NCBI RefSeq assembly: GCF_037176765.1
Contig: NC_090034.1
Span: forward strand, 98,293,500-98,357,499
Direction: 5' to 3'
From: Anolis sagrei
Taxonomy: Eukaryota > Chordata > Lepidosauria > Squamata > Anolidae
Length of the DNA stretch: 64,000 nucleotides
Shown piece after piece: positions 1 to 11,634 of this stretch. A program made the translations under genes and the position numbers. Every line of letters begins with the position of its first letter. The first letter of the stretch is position 1. The notes beneath the pieces are model-generated. The model did not search any database. It saw only the letters and a list, made by a program, of their open reading frames with translations, and was not told where the DNA came from.

Positions 1-105
1 GAGGCGGAAAACAAGCTCATTTCATTTTCTACAAGACATCCCTTCAAATATTTAAAGATGGCTATCATGTTCACCTCTCAGTCTTCTCTTCTCCACGTCA
101 AATGA
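1..105 (-). repeat. CR1-type LINE fragment at window edge
   Basis: The sequence around the phrase 'ggctatcatgttcacctctcag' matches, with divergence, the better preserved CR1 3' region at 60578-61065 on the same strand (acaagctt, atatttatacatggctatcat, ctctcagccttctcttct). It is a 3' LINE fragment that continues off the left edge. It lies in a PPP1R37 intron. Confidence 0.55.
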
Positions 106-1280
106 CTCCACGTAGCTCCAATCAAGGTTGTGTGTGTGTCTGCCTGCCTCACGTTGCAAAGATTGTATCTACGCCTGCAATGTGATTGTTTGCATGTGCC
201 AACATTGTTACACAATCTGGTGTGCTTCCAAAAATTTGCAAGCTTTTTTTTAAAACCAGAAAAAAGAATGAAAAGATGGAGGGAGGAATACTGGCAGATT
301 GGCAAAAGTCTGTGCCAGCTTTTGGTGCACCATATTTCACAATCTCGTCAGCCAAAACAAGACCTCTGAGTTCGCCAATTTGCATACTATGTCTTAAATA
401 GTTCCAGAATAAGCAACCCTAATCATTCAATCCCCACACCACAGCTTGTTGTTCCCAAAGATGATTATTTTCAAATGCAGATAAATGGAATAAAATCCTG
501 AGAAAGAAATTTGGGAGATCACATCCAGAGATGAATACCCACAGGAGGCAAGAAATTATAATCTCCACTATATCAGGAGGAGGCTTGGGAACCTACCTTT
601 CAGATCCAGGCAATCTATCCTGGGTGTCAGGTCCTTAAATTCCTGTAACAGAGCAGAAGTTTAGTACACACAGAAAAGAATTGGTTTAAGATAGGGAAGT
701 AAATAAAGCAGTTTATTAATCTCCATGTTTCAAATGACCTAAACATGGCAAGTGACATCTAACTTTCACTCTGACTCAAAAAAATTATTCAGGAACCAGC
801 CCAGATCCTGAATTATCTCAAAGTCCAGTTTCAGGAAGACCCGCAAACATGGCCGACTCCTCTGGAGTAGATCATTCTCAGTTCTAGTTTCATTTTTTAG
901 AAATTAATTTGCACTATGATTCTGTTTGGGACAGTGCTTTGGTTTCATATGGAACTACACATTCCCAAAGGAATAGCTGTGCATTTTGAGGTGAAGGAGG
1001 GACATAAAAGCTCACTTCTACTCTTACCGGACTTGCAATTGCTGCATTTGTTTCCCAGGATGCCTGGAATGAAGCTACATCTACAGCATTGATTCAGGCA
1101 TTCTAGGGCAATAAATACGGGGCCTGGAAACTCAACAGGAGAGTGGGTGAGTTTAGCCCCCTGTCAACAGCAGCCTTCCAAACTTGTGGGGATCATGAAA
1201 AGGGAAGGAGATGTTTTCATTTAGCACTAATTGTTTCAGTCTCAGCTAGAGTTTGCATCTAATAGAAGGAGGCCATAATA
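106..1280. other. PPP1R37 intron, no gene seen
   Basis: Intronic DNA downstream of the 3217-3314 exon in the sense of the minus-strand PPP1R37 gene. I see no exon with homology and no clear repeat family; the short open frames here have no recognisable protein signal. Confidence 0.5.
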
Positions 1281-1919
1281 ATAATAATCATCATCATCAT
1301 CATTATGTGCAAGGAAGCTGATGAAACCATGGATCATATCCTCAGCTGCAGCAAGAAAATCACACAAATGGACTACAAACAGAGGCACAATTCTGTGGCC
1401 CAGATGATTCACTGGAACTTATGTCACAAGTACCACCTGCCAGTAGTAAAGAACTGGTGGGATCATAAACCTGCAAAGGTAGTAGAAAATGAACACGCAA
1501 AAATACTGTGGAACTTTCGAATCCAGACGGGCAAAGTTTTGGAACACTGGTGGTGCCAGTGGTCATCGGCACACTGGGTGCCGTGCCAAAAGATCTCAGC
1601 CAGCATTTGGAAACAATAAACATTGACAAAATCACGATCTGTCAACTGCAAAAGGCCACCTTACTTTGATCTGTGCGCATCATTCGAAAATACATCACAC
1701 AGTCCTAGACGCTTGGGAAGTGTTCGACTTGTGATTTTGTGATATGAAATCCAGCATATAGATCACCTTTGCTGTGTCATATTGTAGGGTTTTTTTTGTC
1801 AGTAAAATAATAATAGAAGATTGGGAAATGTTCGACTTATGAAAAATCAGAAGTGATACGAAATCCAGCATATATATCTCATTTGCTGTGACATATTGAG
1901 TTTTTGAGTTTTTGTGTCA

Positions 1920-1963
<44 letters not shown>
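1281..1963 (+). mobile_element. R4/Dong-type LINE 3' fragment with doubled tail
   Basis: An open frame at 1305-1619 encodes the C-terminal region typical of R4/Dong LINE proteins: CKEADETMDHI...CSK, then YKQRHNSVAQMIHW and ENEHAKILWNFRIQT, the zinc-knuckle and endonuclease-linker pattern of that clade. The endonuclease domain is broken after about residue 90. The 3' tail phrase 'gggaagtgttcgacttgtg...gaaatccagcatata' occurs twice (about 1714-1815 and 1823-1920), the second time running into an (AAT)n microsatellite at 1921-1963. A minus-strand relative lies at 46640-46790. The family call comes from my memory of the R4 C-terminus, not from a search. Confidence 0.65.
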
Positions 1964-2055
1964 GCAGCTTCATTTATATCCTGCCACCATCTCCCGGAAG
2001 TTACTCGGGGTGGCTTACATGGCAACAAAAGTGCAATACAGAACACAAAAACACT
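1964..2055 (-). repeat. L2-like LINE 3' tail
   Basis: This carries the minus-strand form of the common tail 'gtaagccaccccgagt..ggagatggcgggatataaa': here 'tttatatcctgccaccatctcccgg...ggtggcttacatgg'. It abuts the R4 fragment's microsatellite, so the two tails probably met through insertion in the AAT repeat. Confidence 0.55.
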
Positions 2056-2299
2056 TTATTGCTCTGAAGAAAAGATCTGTTATTTCTCCTTGCTCCAGAT
2101 GCAAGGCATATAGCATTCTTCTAAGAAAATACTGATCACACTAGGAATTAGTACTCTAGAACAAAAAGCACAAACCTTCCCATTCTTAGATTTTAAAATG
2201 CTTCTCCCAAGGCTTAGGTATTGCCTGCAAAAACTGCAATCTCAAGCATATTAGTGATTTTAGTCCCAACATATAATTAGTGTGTGGTCCCCCAAGGTA

Positions 2300-2630
2300 G
2301 GAGCCCCCAGTGGTGCAGTGGGTTAAAGCACAGAGCTGCTGAACTTGTTGACCGAAAGGTCGCAGGTTCGAATTCAGGGAGAGGCATGAGCTCCTGCTAT
2401 TAGCCCCAGCTTCTGCCAACCTAGCAGTTTGAAAACATGCAAATGTGAGGAGATCAATAAGTACTGCTCCGGCGGGAGGGAAACAGAGCTCCATGCAGTC
2501 ATGCTGGCCATATGACCTTGGAGGAGTCTATGGACAATGCCAGCTCTTCAGCTTAGAAATGGAGATGAGCACCAACCCCCAGAGTCAGACACAACTGGAC
2601 TTAATGTAAGGGGAAACCCTTTACCTTACC
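2300..2630 (+). mobile_element. tRNA-derived SINE, Sauria type
   Basis: The element starts with 'ggagcccccagtggtgcagt', contains the B-box-like 'ggtcgcaggttcgaattc', and continues into a conserved body (tgccaacctagcagtttg, catgcagtcatgctgg, tgagcaccaacccccag). It ends in short 'cctttacctta' repeats, as expected for a Bov-B-mobilised squamate SINE. Other copies in the window are at 14220-14559 and 41505-41735. The family name is from memory. Confidence 0.75.
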
Positions 2631-3216
2631 CCCAAGATTATCTTTGAAACTGAATTTAGCCCTGGAGTTTTAAAAAATCCCCATCTAGTAGCTCATCCTG
2701 TTTCTAAGGTCTGTTCCACCATTTTTTCTCAAGTGGACAAAGCTGCTTTAGGAACAATACAAAGACCTGACTCAAGTGAATGTAATGGGATTTGAGGGGG
2801 GGGGGCACTATCATGGAAGAGCATATGGTACACGGGTAAATAATCCTAGGTTGAATCCTAGCGCAGGTGGAGGGGATAGCCAAGTAGATCTAGGAAGATC
2901 TAGAACCAACAGGAGTGCTGGCCTGTCTGCCAGCAAGGACAACACCAAGCTAGATAGAGCAGTGTCTTGACCCAAAATAGAAGACAGTTTTGCCTATTTC
3001 TCATTAGCTAAACCCACCCAAAATAACCCCCAATGGAGGCCTGTGATTCAGTCCCAAGAGAAGACCATGGCTTTTGAGCCAGCCTTTGTTTGATCATTGC
3101 TGCCTTCAGTTCCAGCTGCAACCAGCTCTTTGTGGCATTTCTGACAACCCACCTTCTTGTTTTCACAGCCAGATCTGATCAATGTTTGTCCTGTACACTG
3201 AAGGGAATGCACGTAC

Positions 3217-3314
3217 CTGGATCTGCTTCAGGAGTTTGGGTATCTGCTTGCAGTTTAATTTCTGACAGGCCTGCTTGTAGGCAGTGAGAATTTCTTCTAC
3301 CGTCACATTTTGAG
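3217..3314 (-). CDS. PPP1R37: PPP1R37 exon 2 of the coding series (protein phosphatase 1 regulatory subunit 37)
   Basis: This 98-base exon encodes QNVTVEEILTAYKQACQKLN then CKQIPKLLKQIQ. That is nearly identical to the human segment following the PP1-docking region and just before the leucine-rich repeats. The acceptor (CTCCATTTCAG) lies above 3314 and the donor (CAG|GTACGT) below 3217. Phase agrees with the upstream exon: G at 31289 plus CT here makes the alanine codon in RH-A-QNV. PPP1R37 binds PP1 and inhibits it; the leucine-rich repeats encoded further left lie outside the window. The 28 kb intron between the two exons is large but matches the long first intron known in mammals. Confidence 0.95.
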
Positions 3315-3407
3315 CTGAAATGGAGATGGAAAGGAAGAATAAAATCAATAGCTACATGTCCATTTCATTCAGGCCAAAGCATTTCAAGAGTACAGGACTG
3401 AAAATCC

Positions 3408-3453
3408 CATTTTCACTCATCTTACAGAGACAACAGTAAGATGAGTGAAAATG
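3408..3453. repeat. Perfect 18 bp inverted repeat with 10 bp loop
   Basis: Arms at 3408-3425 and 3436-3453 (ATTTTCACTCATCTTAC and its complement, plus one C-G pair) flank the loop AGAGACAACA. It lies about 95 bases upstream of the PPP1R37 exon 3217-3314 in the minus-strand sense, so in a transcript it would form a stable hairpin close to the acceptor and possibly near the branch point. Confidence 0.8.
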
Positions 3454-4260
3454 ACACTTAAAGGTGCACAAACATAATACAACCAGGAAAAGTCAGGACT
3501 ACCACTCCCAGAATCCCCTAGCCGACATTCTAAGAGTGGTGGTCCTAAAGGAAACCTTGCCATGTTCTGAAATATAATTGCAAGACTGGTGTTAAATAAA
3601 TTAAGTACTACTTTTAACTTTTATCTTAGAAGAAGGGATGCTTTAAAAACACACACACACAAAACAATTCCAAATCTCTAGTGCCAGCCTTCGGTTTCTA
3701 GGATTTTTCCAGCCCTGTCAGGAAGGCGAAGGTTTTTGCTGTTGTTAGCAGATGTTGCATAAGCGGGTGATTTGCCAGAATTCTGACAGACGCCACAAAG
3801 GGTTGTTCATTGAGGCAGGGAATTGGGCACTTGAGGCCCACATCACCAAATCAGGGCCAGGTGCACGAAGCAGCAATTCAACACAAGCCACTGGATTCTC
3901 ATTGCTGAAGCACTCCTTGTGTACAAAGCAGCGGCAATATTTTTCCCCTTAGTACCCACAAAGTGCACTTCGCTTCAGGTGTTCAGAGCTGCATCACAGG
4001 CACTTTTCAGAACGTCTTACAAAAACAACATAATATGGGGGCAGTTAATCGCTTACAGGTTTGAGAGAGTTTTAACTAAGGCTACTTTAGTTGTGCTCAT
4101 GAGGACTTGGCATTGCCAAAGATGTTCTAGGTCTTTGGATAGTGGAAGTGTGCTATAATTTTAGAAGTTTTTTTCAATACTGGTAGCTAGATTTTGTTCA
4201 TTTTCACTCTAACAACTACCATGTCAGGCTACACAGAGAAGCCACTGAACAATCAATATA

Positions 4261-4422
4261 TATTGATTGTTTTAATTGTTATAACTGTTTAACTGCTGTT
4301 TTTATACTTTTTTGGATTATTGTGTAGGCATCAAATTGTGCCTTTTTGTAAGCCGCCCTGAGTCCCCCCTCGGAGGTTGAGAAAGACGGGGTAGAAGTAC
4401 ACGAAATAAATAAATAAATAAA
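4261..4422 (+). repeat. L2-like LINE 3' tail with (TAAA)n
   Basis: Contains 'tgtaagccgccctgagtcccc', a G-rich block and a terminal (ATAAATA)n. The same layout recurs at 10350-10430, 36240-36359, 43220-43297 and 53870-53955. Only the 3' end is present. Confidence 0.65.
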
Positions 4423-4529
4423 ATCCACAAGCATGTGGACAATTTCAACAGAAAGGAAGAAACCATGAAAATGAACAAAATCTGTCTACCAGTATTTTAA
4501 AAACTCTAAAATTATAACTGTAAATAAAG

Positions 4530-5449
4530 ATCAACACTCAAACTCCAGACTGGGGAACTCCAGACAAGAAACAATCAGGGACAGCTAATCACCTCTCAAC
4601 AAAGGATTCTCCCAGGCAGTAACAAGTCACACCTAAAAGCTGTTAAGCCATCAAATACTAATCAAGATGTCCAATTGAAACATTCACACCTAGCTCCAAC
4701 AGACAAGAGTTCTTTCTCCCACCCCAGACTTTCCGCAGATATATAAACCAAATTTTCCTAGCTTCCAACAGACCTCACAATCTCTGAGGATGCCTGCCAT
4801 AGATGCAGGTGAAATGTCAGGAGAGAATGCTTCTACAAGGTGAGGCAGCATAACTTCCTTTTTTTAAAATGCACGCCATTCAGTCGGTTGAAGATGTTGC
4901 GGAGCGCTAGTGGTCTCGTTCAAGAGGCGGGAGTATAGTTTTGTCCGGACACAGTTCAGTCGCCATCATGCGTTGGAACAGTGAGGAGTGTGTTTTTGCC
5001 TGTTGAGGCCTACTTTTCAAGTGGATTTGGAGTGGTCGGCCCGCTCTCCAGATTTGGCCCCTTATGATTTTTTTCTATGGGGTTTTTTGAAATCCCGTGT
5101 TTCTGTGAACCGTCCAAGGACCCTACAAGATTTCAAGACCAACATCCAGGAAGAAATTGCCAACATAACGCCTGCTATGCTGGCAAGAGTCATGACAAAC
5201 GCCAGAAATCGGTTTACTCAGTGTATGGAGAATGGGGGACGTCACCTACCTAATTTGATCTTCAAAACTACGTAAAACAAAACTTTAGGTATGCGCCTAT
5301 ATTATAAAAAAATTTCTGATTCATACAATGGGTTTTATTAAGTTTTGAAAAAAAGGAAGTTATGCTGCCTCACCCTGTAGATCATGGTCACACAGTCTGA
5401 AAAACCTACAACAACCCAGTGATTCTGGCCACGAAAGCCTTCGACAATA
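4530..5449 (+). mobile_element. Penelope-like (putative) repeat, split by a mariner MITE
   Basis: The body is a phrase found several times in the window: 'cacctctcaacaaagga', 'gcagatatataaacc', 'caacagacctcacaatctct', 'gaggatgcctgccatagatg', then 'caggtgaaatgtcaggagag'. It resumes after 5379 with 'cctacaacaacccagtgat' and 'gccttcgacaatacag'. Related copies lie at 16611-16847, 37279-37602 and 50460-50807. The CTGAGGA / stem / GAAA arrangement recalls the hammerhead motifs reported in Penelope-like elements. Assignment to that class is an inference. The left boundary is approximate. Confidence 0.5.
4836..5377 (+). mobile_element. Tc1/mariner-superfamily deletion derivative, copy A
   Basis: A 542 bp element with near-perfect terminal inverted repeats (CAAGGTGAGGCAGCATAACT at left; AGTTATGCTGCCTCACCCTG at right), flanked by TA on both sides (4834-4835 and 5378-5379). 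It retains the start of a transposase (MRWNSEE, then a frame break, then AYF) and its C-terminal catalytic part at 4988-5275: WSARSPDLAPYDFFLWGFLK, a D-containing motif typical of mariner-like transposases, then FKTNIQEEIANITPAM. The middle of the gene is missing. The same deletion is present in copy B at 62452-63004. It is not autonomous. Confidence 0.9.
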
Positions 5450-7540
5450 CAGGTTCAAATCCTCAATCAGAGCATATCTATACTGTTAGAAAATCCAAGG
5501 TTTCGTTCCTGTTCTTTCCTATTTTAGTTTGGAGATCCATACACATTTTGATAATCTCAAAATAGATACTGTTAGTTCTCCATAGGATCAGTGTCTTTTT
5601 ATATCAACTCCACAACTGAGTTTATTCTCATCCTGAATACAATCAGAAAGAACAGCAACAAAATCTGAGACTGTTTGACCAGTCTGGATGTTCTCTTAGG
5701 TATGAACAAAGCTGACATTTTGATGGAGAATTTTTCAGGAGATACAATGACCTAAGACACTGGCAACAAGGGTATGAAACTCTACTTGACCATGGAAACC
5801 TGCTGATGACCACAGAAAAGTCACAGTCTCAAGAGGAATGGATAGGCAACCCGTTTTTGAACAAATATTACAAAAACAACAAAAACCAAATATATGACAG
5901 GTTCATCTTGTGATCACAATAAACTGAGAAGACTCAAAGGAACACAACAACAATGGAATATCCTGAATAGTTTTATCATTACTGGTAATTGCTTAAGCTG
6001 CCCTAGGTGCCTGTCTGCTCTCTCACCTCCACTGACCTCCTCTTCTTTACAAAAGGAGGCATTTCTTGGGTAGACAGCAATTATGGGTATATTCTTAAGG
6101 CAACAGTTCTTGGCAGCCTGTGAAAGCTGCCTTCGGAGCAACTTTCTGCACAAACATTCTCAGGATTAAGCAGCAACAGCTTGTGGTTTAAGTCTGAAGC
6201 CTTGTATTGGCATGTAGAGAGAGAAAAGTCATTCAACAGACACAAACATCGGGCAACTTTGAAGGCTCCAGGAACTGGCTCTTGAATGAACAACAGGCTC
6301 TGCATCACAAAAAAAAAAAAAAAGGCGCATGTTGTACAGAGATCCAATTACAAGGTTGTAGTCTGGCCTAGGATTAGTGAAGCAGAACAAACCATCCACC
6401 CGCACCCTACGCCCAGGTTGGGAAAGGATCGTTCTGCTCCTCATGTAATTATTGTGAAAGACTAGAAATTTCCACATGGCTGCAGCTGCTCCACACCTCC
6501 ATTTTAATTACATTTATGTGCAAAAGGGGGGGAAAAAAGAACTCTTTTGTTTTGTTTTGCATTTGTAGCTTTCACAAATTCTAAGTGTAGTATATTTTAT
6601 GCCAAGAGTCCGGAAATCTTTCCAATAAAGTCCAATTCTAAATGTGCAACTTACTGTTTATGCTTTCTTACATTTCAGTGCAGATTGAAAGTTGTTTACA
6701 ACGGCCATAATTTATTTTAAAGGAAATCCAATGAAGGAGCATAGTTCAAAGTATACTGGTGGTGCAAAGTAGACAGACTAAGGAGGTTAAAAACAGTGCT
6801 TCCAAACAAAGCAGCTTTTGTCATCTAAAAATAACAAATAGCAACCAGGGGAATGTGGAATATTAGATCTTGTTGAACCTTTTCCAGCCCATCTTTGCTT
6901 CTCTGGGAAGCTGCCTCACATCACATCAGCAAATACAGGATAAACCGAAGTTACCAGTTTTTAAAGACATTCCAGTGAACAGAGATTTTATGCAGACTGG
7001 CTGTTGGCACTATGAGTAAACTCAATTTTGGAATAGCACAGCATACTGCTGAATGAAGGAAGGGGACAGGGCTTTCCATAAAATAGGAACAGAAAGTGCA
7101 CATAAGCACATACTGAGCATTTTTCCAGTTAACAGACAACAGTGGAGCAATAATTACTGGGGACAAGGGAGGGAATGAACTAGGGAGGAATTCTGGTAGG
7201 CTTCATTCCAGAACTCGAAAGCAATGTTTGCTGCAACCTCTTCTTCTCAACAAGTCTTAGTGGAACGGAAACCTCACAACATACTGTATTCAGACAATTC
7301 TAGCTGCATAACATTAGCTGCAGCTTTTCAAAAACTACCTTTTGCAAAAAGAAAAAAGGGGGAAGGGGACTCAAAGAATGTATATATGATGTTCAGTGTG
7401 TCAAGAAACAATTATGGAAAGTTTGATTGTGTTTTACTTTTTGGGTATCATTTCTGACTATTTACAATCGGGGGGTGAGCTAAGTGCAGGTTTGGAGCCA
7501 TATGTGTTTAAGGCTATTTTGCAGCATTTAGCTCCTCTTT
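5450..7540. other. PPP1R37 intron, mostly unique sequence
   Basis: No exon and no clear transposon is visible. There is a poly-A run at about 6308-6323. The open frames on either strand are short, overlap each other, and show no domain signal. Confidence 0.5.
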
Positions 7541-8073
7541 GGAGCCCCTGGTGACACAATGGGTTAAACCCTTGTGACAGCTGAACTGCTGACCTAAAAG
7601 TCAGCAGTTTGAACCCATGGAGAGGGTTTTTTTTATTGTGTTAGGAGCGACTTGAGAAACTGCAAGTTGCTTCTGGTTTGAGAGAATTGGCCATCTGCAA
7701 GGACACTGCCCAGGGGACGCCCAGATGATTTAATGTTTTTATCATCCTTGTGGGAGGCTTCTCTCATGTCCCCGCATGAGGAGCTGGAGCTGATAGAGGG
7801 AGCTCATCTGCCTCTCCCCATATTCGAACCAGCAACTTGTCAGTCTTCAGTACTGCCGGCACAGGGGTTTAACCCATTGCACCACCAGGGGCTCCTGGGA
7901 GCGGGGTGAGCTCCCATCAGTCATCTCCAGCTTCCCATGCAGTGACATGAGAGAAGCCTCCCACGGGATGGTAAAACATCCGTGCGTCCCCTGGGCAATA
8001 TTCCTGTAGATGGCCAATTCTCTCACATCAGAAGTGATTTGCAGTTTCTTGAGTCACTCCTGACATGAAAAAA
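7541..8073 (+). mobile_element. tRNA-derived SINE interrupted by an inverted SINE copy
   Basis: The outer plus-strand copy begins 'ggagcccctggtgacacaat' at 7541 and breaks off at about 7626. It resumes at 7896 with 'gagctcccatcagtc...agaagcctcccac' and ends 'gtcactcctgacatgaaaaa'. Inside it (7627-7895) sits a minus-strand copy of the same family, running from a T-rich head to 'caccaccaggggctcc'. Further copies are at 21429-21704 (minus) and 48540-48752 (plus). Confidence 0.8.
7627..7895 (-). mobile_element. Inverted SINE inserted in the outer SINE
   Basis: This is the complete reverse-strand copy inside the 7541-8073 SINE. Its tRNA-like head is at the right ('ggcacaggggtttaaccc') and its A-tail is read as T at the left. 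The two copies can fold on each other. Confidence 0.8.
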
Positions 8074-9850
8074 GGGCCTTCTTTGCCCAGGGAGGGAGGA
8101 ATGAGGTTACTGACCCCAAATAAGACTCTCTCCTCTTCCCATGAAAATCCAAATCTATGGCATTGCAATCAACTAAAACTTCAGAAATGGCTTTAGATAT
8201 CCAAATTAAAGTAGAAGGCCAAGTGAGCAATGCAATGCAAATGCAGCATGTAGAAGAATTCTGTCTTGCTCTCTGCAATGCTAGAAATTTGAGGATGACA
8301 GGAAAATCTCTTTCAGGTAGAATTCTTATCTTCATTTTGCTTGCACACATACGCCCATATATGATAGCCATACTCCTGATGAACTGCTGATGCTAGAAAC
8401 CTCCAAAAGCAGCCATTCATCTTTGCAAAAGTTTAGAGTGTGTGTGTGTGTGCATCATTTAACATTTTGGAAAAAAATGAATTTGATTTCCAGCCAGCTC
8501 TTTTTTGGTTTATTGCAGGCTATGAGCCCACCAGAGTTTTGGGAGCGAAAATCAGGGCACAGACCTGCCACAGCTTCCCACCTCAGCATGTACATCTTTC
8601 TCTCAAACACAGACACACAAACCCCTCACAACTCTATTCAATCAAAAATGGTTTGAAGTCTGTGGGCAGTTTTCTTCTTTAACGCTGAGTCACTTGTTCC
8701 CGACTTAGATAGATATTTTTACTCCTTGGAGTCTCCACATTTCCAGGCCTTGTTTTCAGCTTAAGGAGAAGAGAATTTCTTCAAGCACACTGACACATAA
8801 GGCACACAATGCTCTGTGAAGTATAAATTGGGAGATTTCCGGTTTCAGAACAAAGCTCAGAAGTTGCTGATAAGTAGATAACCTTTGCTCCAACAATGTG
8901 AGAAAAACAGAACTCTCTTCCGACCCTATACACTTTCGTAGGAAACATTTACGCAGTCAGGAATAGCAAATCTAAGCGGTGACACCATCATCCCCTATTT
9001 CCCCCTCATTGTGTCCCTGAACCTCCTTTAGTCAGTCTAAATGCACATGTCCATAAATCACCACTGATGTGACTAAATATACTTCTGAAGAGATTTGTTT
9101 CCTTTTAATTTCTTATCAAACTCCTTAAAATATATATATCATGTTTTACATACAGGAATTATTCCTCTTGACAAGACTTGAGGAAGCTTAAAAAGAAAAT
9201 CTAGCTGTAAAGTGTTGAAGTCACACTGATGAACTAACAACACAAAGCTTGTTGCCCTTTAAAAACTTCAAAAAGTCACAACCTGTCGCAGCTGCTTAAT
9301 TCCAGCTCGCAGTGAAGTTGAACTGACATTTTCTCTCTACTTTCAATGGCACAGAAGACTTTTCAATATCTTCATGCACTTCATTATCCACAGGACAGTG
9401 TAAAATCGGTCCCCAAGTACTAATTTATGGCTGGAGAACTGAAATTATACATACACACACACACACACACTAGCCCCAAAATACATAAAAGTAGACCTTC
9501 ACTCAAATTTGAATCCCCTGGGACATGTTTTCTATGCCCAGTGTCTATTTTGTTTGTTTTCTTGTAACCTGAGCTCTCACACACAAACACAGCCAAGCTC
9601 TTTTGAGCACAACGGCACCCTGGCAGCAGGCAGCAACAGCAGTACTAAGTCTCTTTCCAGGCACAGTTCTGGAGAGAGAAAGTGCCTTTACACTATTCTG
9701 ATATGGCAGTCATAATGCTGCTTTAAAAACTGTATACAGCCATATGTACGTCAACCTTATGTATAAGTCGAGGGCAGTTTTGGGGACCAATTTTTATGGA
9801 ACCCGTCCTGATCCAAGGATAAGTTAAGGGTCATTCCACACAGAAGGGAA
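8074..9850. other. PPP1R37 intron with small microsatellites
   Basis: A (GT)n run lies near 8439-8452 and an (AC)n run near 9452-9470. No exon or recognised element was found; short open frames are not supported. Confidence 0.5.
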
Positions 9851-9854
9851 AGGA

Positions 9855-10460
9855 TCAGTGCTGACTTAGAGGGGCAAGGCATTCAAAAAGGTGAGAAGTG
9901 GCTCCATGGTGGAGAGAATAGATGAGGCTGGTGCTTCTTTTAGTTTCTACCCAGACAGAGCTCTTACCTGGAGAGATCAGAAAAGCCCCTTCACTAGAAA
10001 TGTTTAAAAAGAACCTTAAAACCTGGCTCTTCCACTGCGCCTTTGGTGAGTAGGTGCACACCATGACTTTTTGCACCCCTCAACGTTTTTGTGACTGGAG
10101 CTCGCGCCCCCCAAATGGGAAGTTAAGCCTCACAACTCTATGTGTTTTATGAGTTCCCTGTAAATGTCCTCCTCCTATTTTATCTTATTACAGTCTTTTA
10201 ATTGTTTTATCCTGTATATGTGGCCTGCCCATTGTTATCATTATCGCGATTGTGTTTATTAGAATGTTATTTTATGACTACATTTTTATGTAATTTTGAT
10301 GATGATGTTTGTTGTTCATGCTTTGATTTTATTGCTGTAATATGTTGTCCAGGCTTGGCCCCATGTAAGCTGCTCCGAGTCCCCACTGGGGAGATGGTGG
10401 CGGGGTATAAATAAAGGTTGTTATTGTTGTTATTATTATTATTATTATTATTGCCTTTTG
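9855..10460 (+). mobile_element. L2-like LINE 3' end
   Basis: The phrase 'gaaatgtttaaaaagaacc...ctggctcttccactgcgcctt' is the DNA behind the family's C-terminal pattern F(K)xxLKTWLF(x)CAF. It is followed by an AT-rich 3' UTR and the tail 'tgtaagctgctccgagtccc...gcggggtataaataaagg' and an (ATT)n run to 10452. The ORF is broken. Confidence 0.65.
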
Positions 10461-10692
10461 CCACTCTACTCAGAGAAGGGGATGGTTCCTTTTTTGACAG
10501 GGGTTAAGGCACAATTCTCGCACTGATCTGCAGAAAAGGCAACTCAAGTTTTGGTAAGGCTGGCTAAAATTTCTAGACATATACATAAATATAGGGTACT
10601 ACAGGTCATGCTGTGAACTACCCTGATTTGTAGTTTGAACTTTGAAGTTCAAACTACACCATTCTGTAGGATGGAGCCATGACTGCTAAAGT

Positions 10693-10960
10693 GGGGGTAA
10701 TAATAATCATCCTCCTCCTCTTTATTTATACCCCGCCACCTTCTCCCCAAAGGGGACTTGGAGTGGCTTACATGAGGCCAAGCCCAGCGATTCATTACAG
10801 CAACATAAAATATAAACAACAAATTAACATCACAATATAATAAATAAACCAATCAAGTAAAATAAACAGTACAAAACAACATAATGGAAAATAAAACAGT
10901 CGGTGGGCCAAATGCACGACATAAAATGATAAAACACTGGATGAGATAGCAATGAAAAGG
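10693..10960 (-). mobile_element. L2-like LINE 3' end
   Basis: Reverse-strand tail 'tttatttataccccgccacc...ggagtggcttacatgaggcc' followed by the A-rich spacer 'ataataaataaaccaatc' typical of this family's 3' UTR. With 9855-10460 it forms a head-to-head pair separated by about 230 bp. Confidence 0.6.
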
Positions 10961-11634
10961 TACATTTGTGGGGGAGGAGCTCATTGGGGACGCAACAGTG
11001 GAATTAGACTTTCAATAAGGTGGGGGAAAGTGCAATATGAGGGAAACAGTGCAGGTGAAACAACAGGATTGGAATATATGTTCACTCTCCAAAGGCACAT
11101 CATAAAAGCCAAGTCTTTATAATCTTTCTGCTGTACATATCAACTTCTATACCTATGTAGACCCCTGGCCTAAACCAAAACAGTAAGAGAGGCTCAGGCA
11201 GAGCTCTGCCTTCATCTGCCTCTCACTTCCATCCCTTTCTCTTGTCAGGTTTCACACCTGGGCGGAGAGGGAGAGGCATGTTTGCACAAGCAAGATAGTG
11301 CAGCGGCATAGCTATGGCAGCAATAGGTGGGGAGATCTGAAAAGAACGATATTCCTCCCGCTGCACTTTGGGTCAGCCCCTGAAATGATTGTCCAGGAAG
11401 CGTTTGGGCTATTTAGCCCATGAAAAGCTAAACAGAGCTTAGATTAAAATTCCCAGAATCCCAGGACCAACATGGTTGTTGGCCACATTGGCTGATAGAG
11501 TCTAGGACAAGTAGTCTTGGAAGAAAACTTTCCCAAAGTTCTTCTGGCACAGACTTTGGTTAGGAAAGGCGTTTTGAACAGGGACGTCAGCTGGTTCAGG
11601 AACATAATGAACCTGAGCCTAGCTCTATTTATGG

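Noticed and set aside
1921-1963. Simple repeats as CRISPR-like or satellite arrays
   Set aside because: Plain (AAT)n and similar microsatellites with no spacer structure; the genome is eukaryotic.
2340-2375. tRNA gene suggested by the B-box-like 'ggttcgaattc'
   Set aside because: It belongs to a tRNA-derived SINE; no cloverleaf with acceptor stem is present. The same applies at 7590-7620, 21640-21660 and 48580-48600.
4988-5275. Transposase-like frame that might be a domesticated gene
   Set aside because: It sits inside a TIR element with TA duplications and lacks the middle of the transposase; the same deletion occurs in a second copy.
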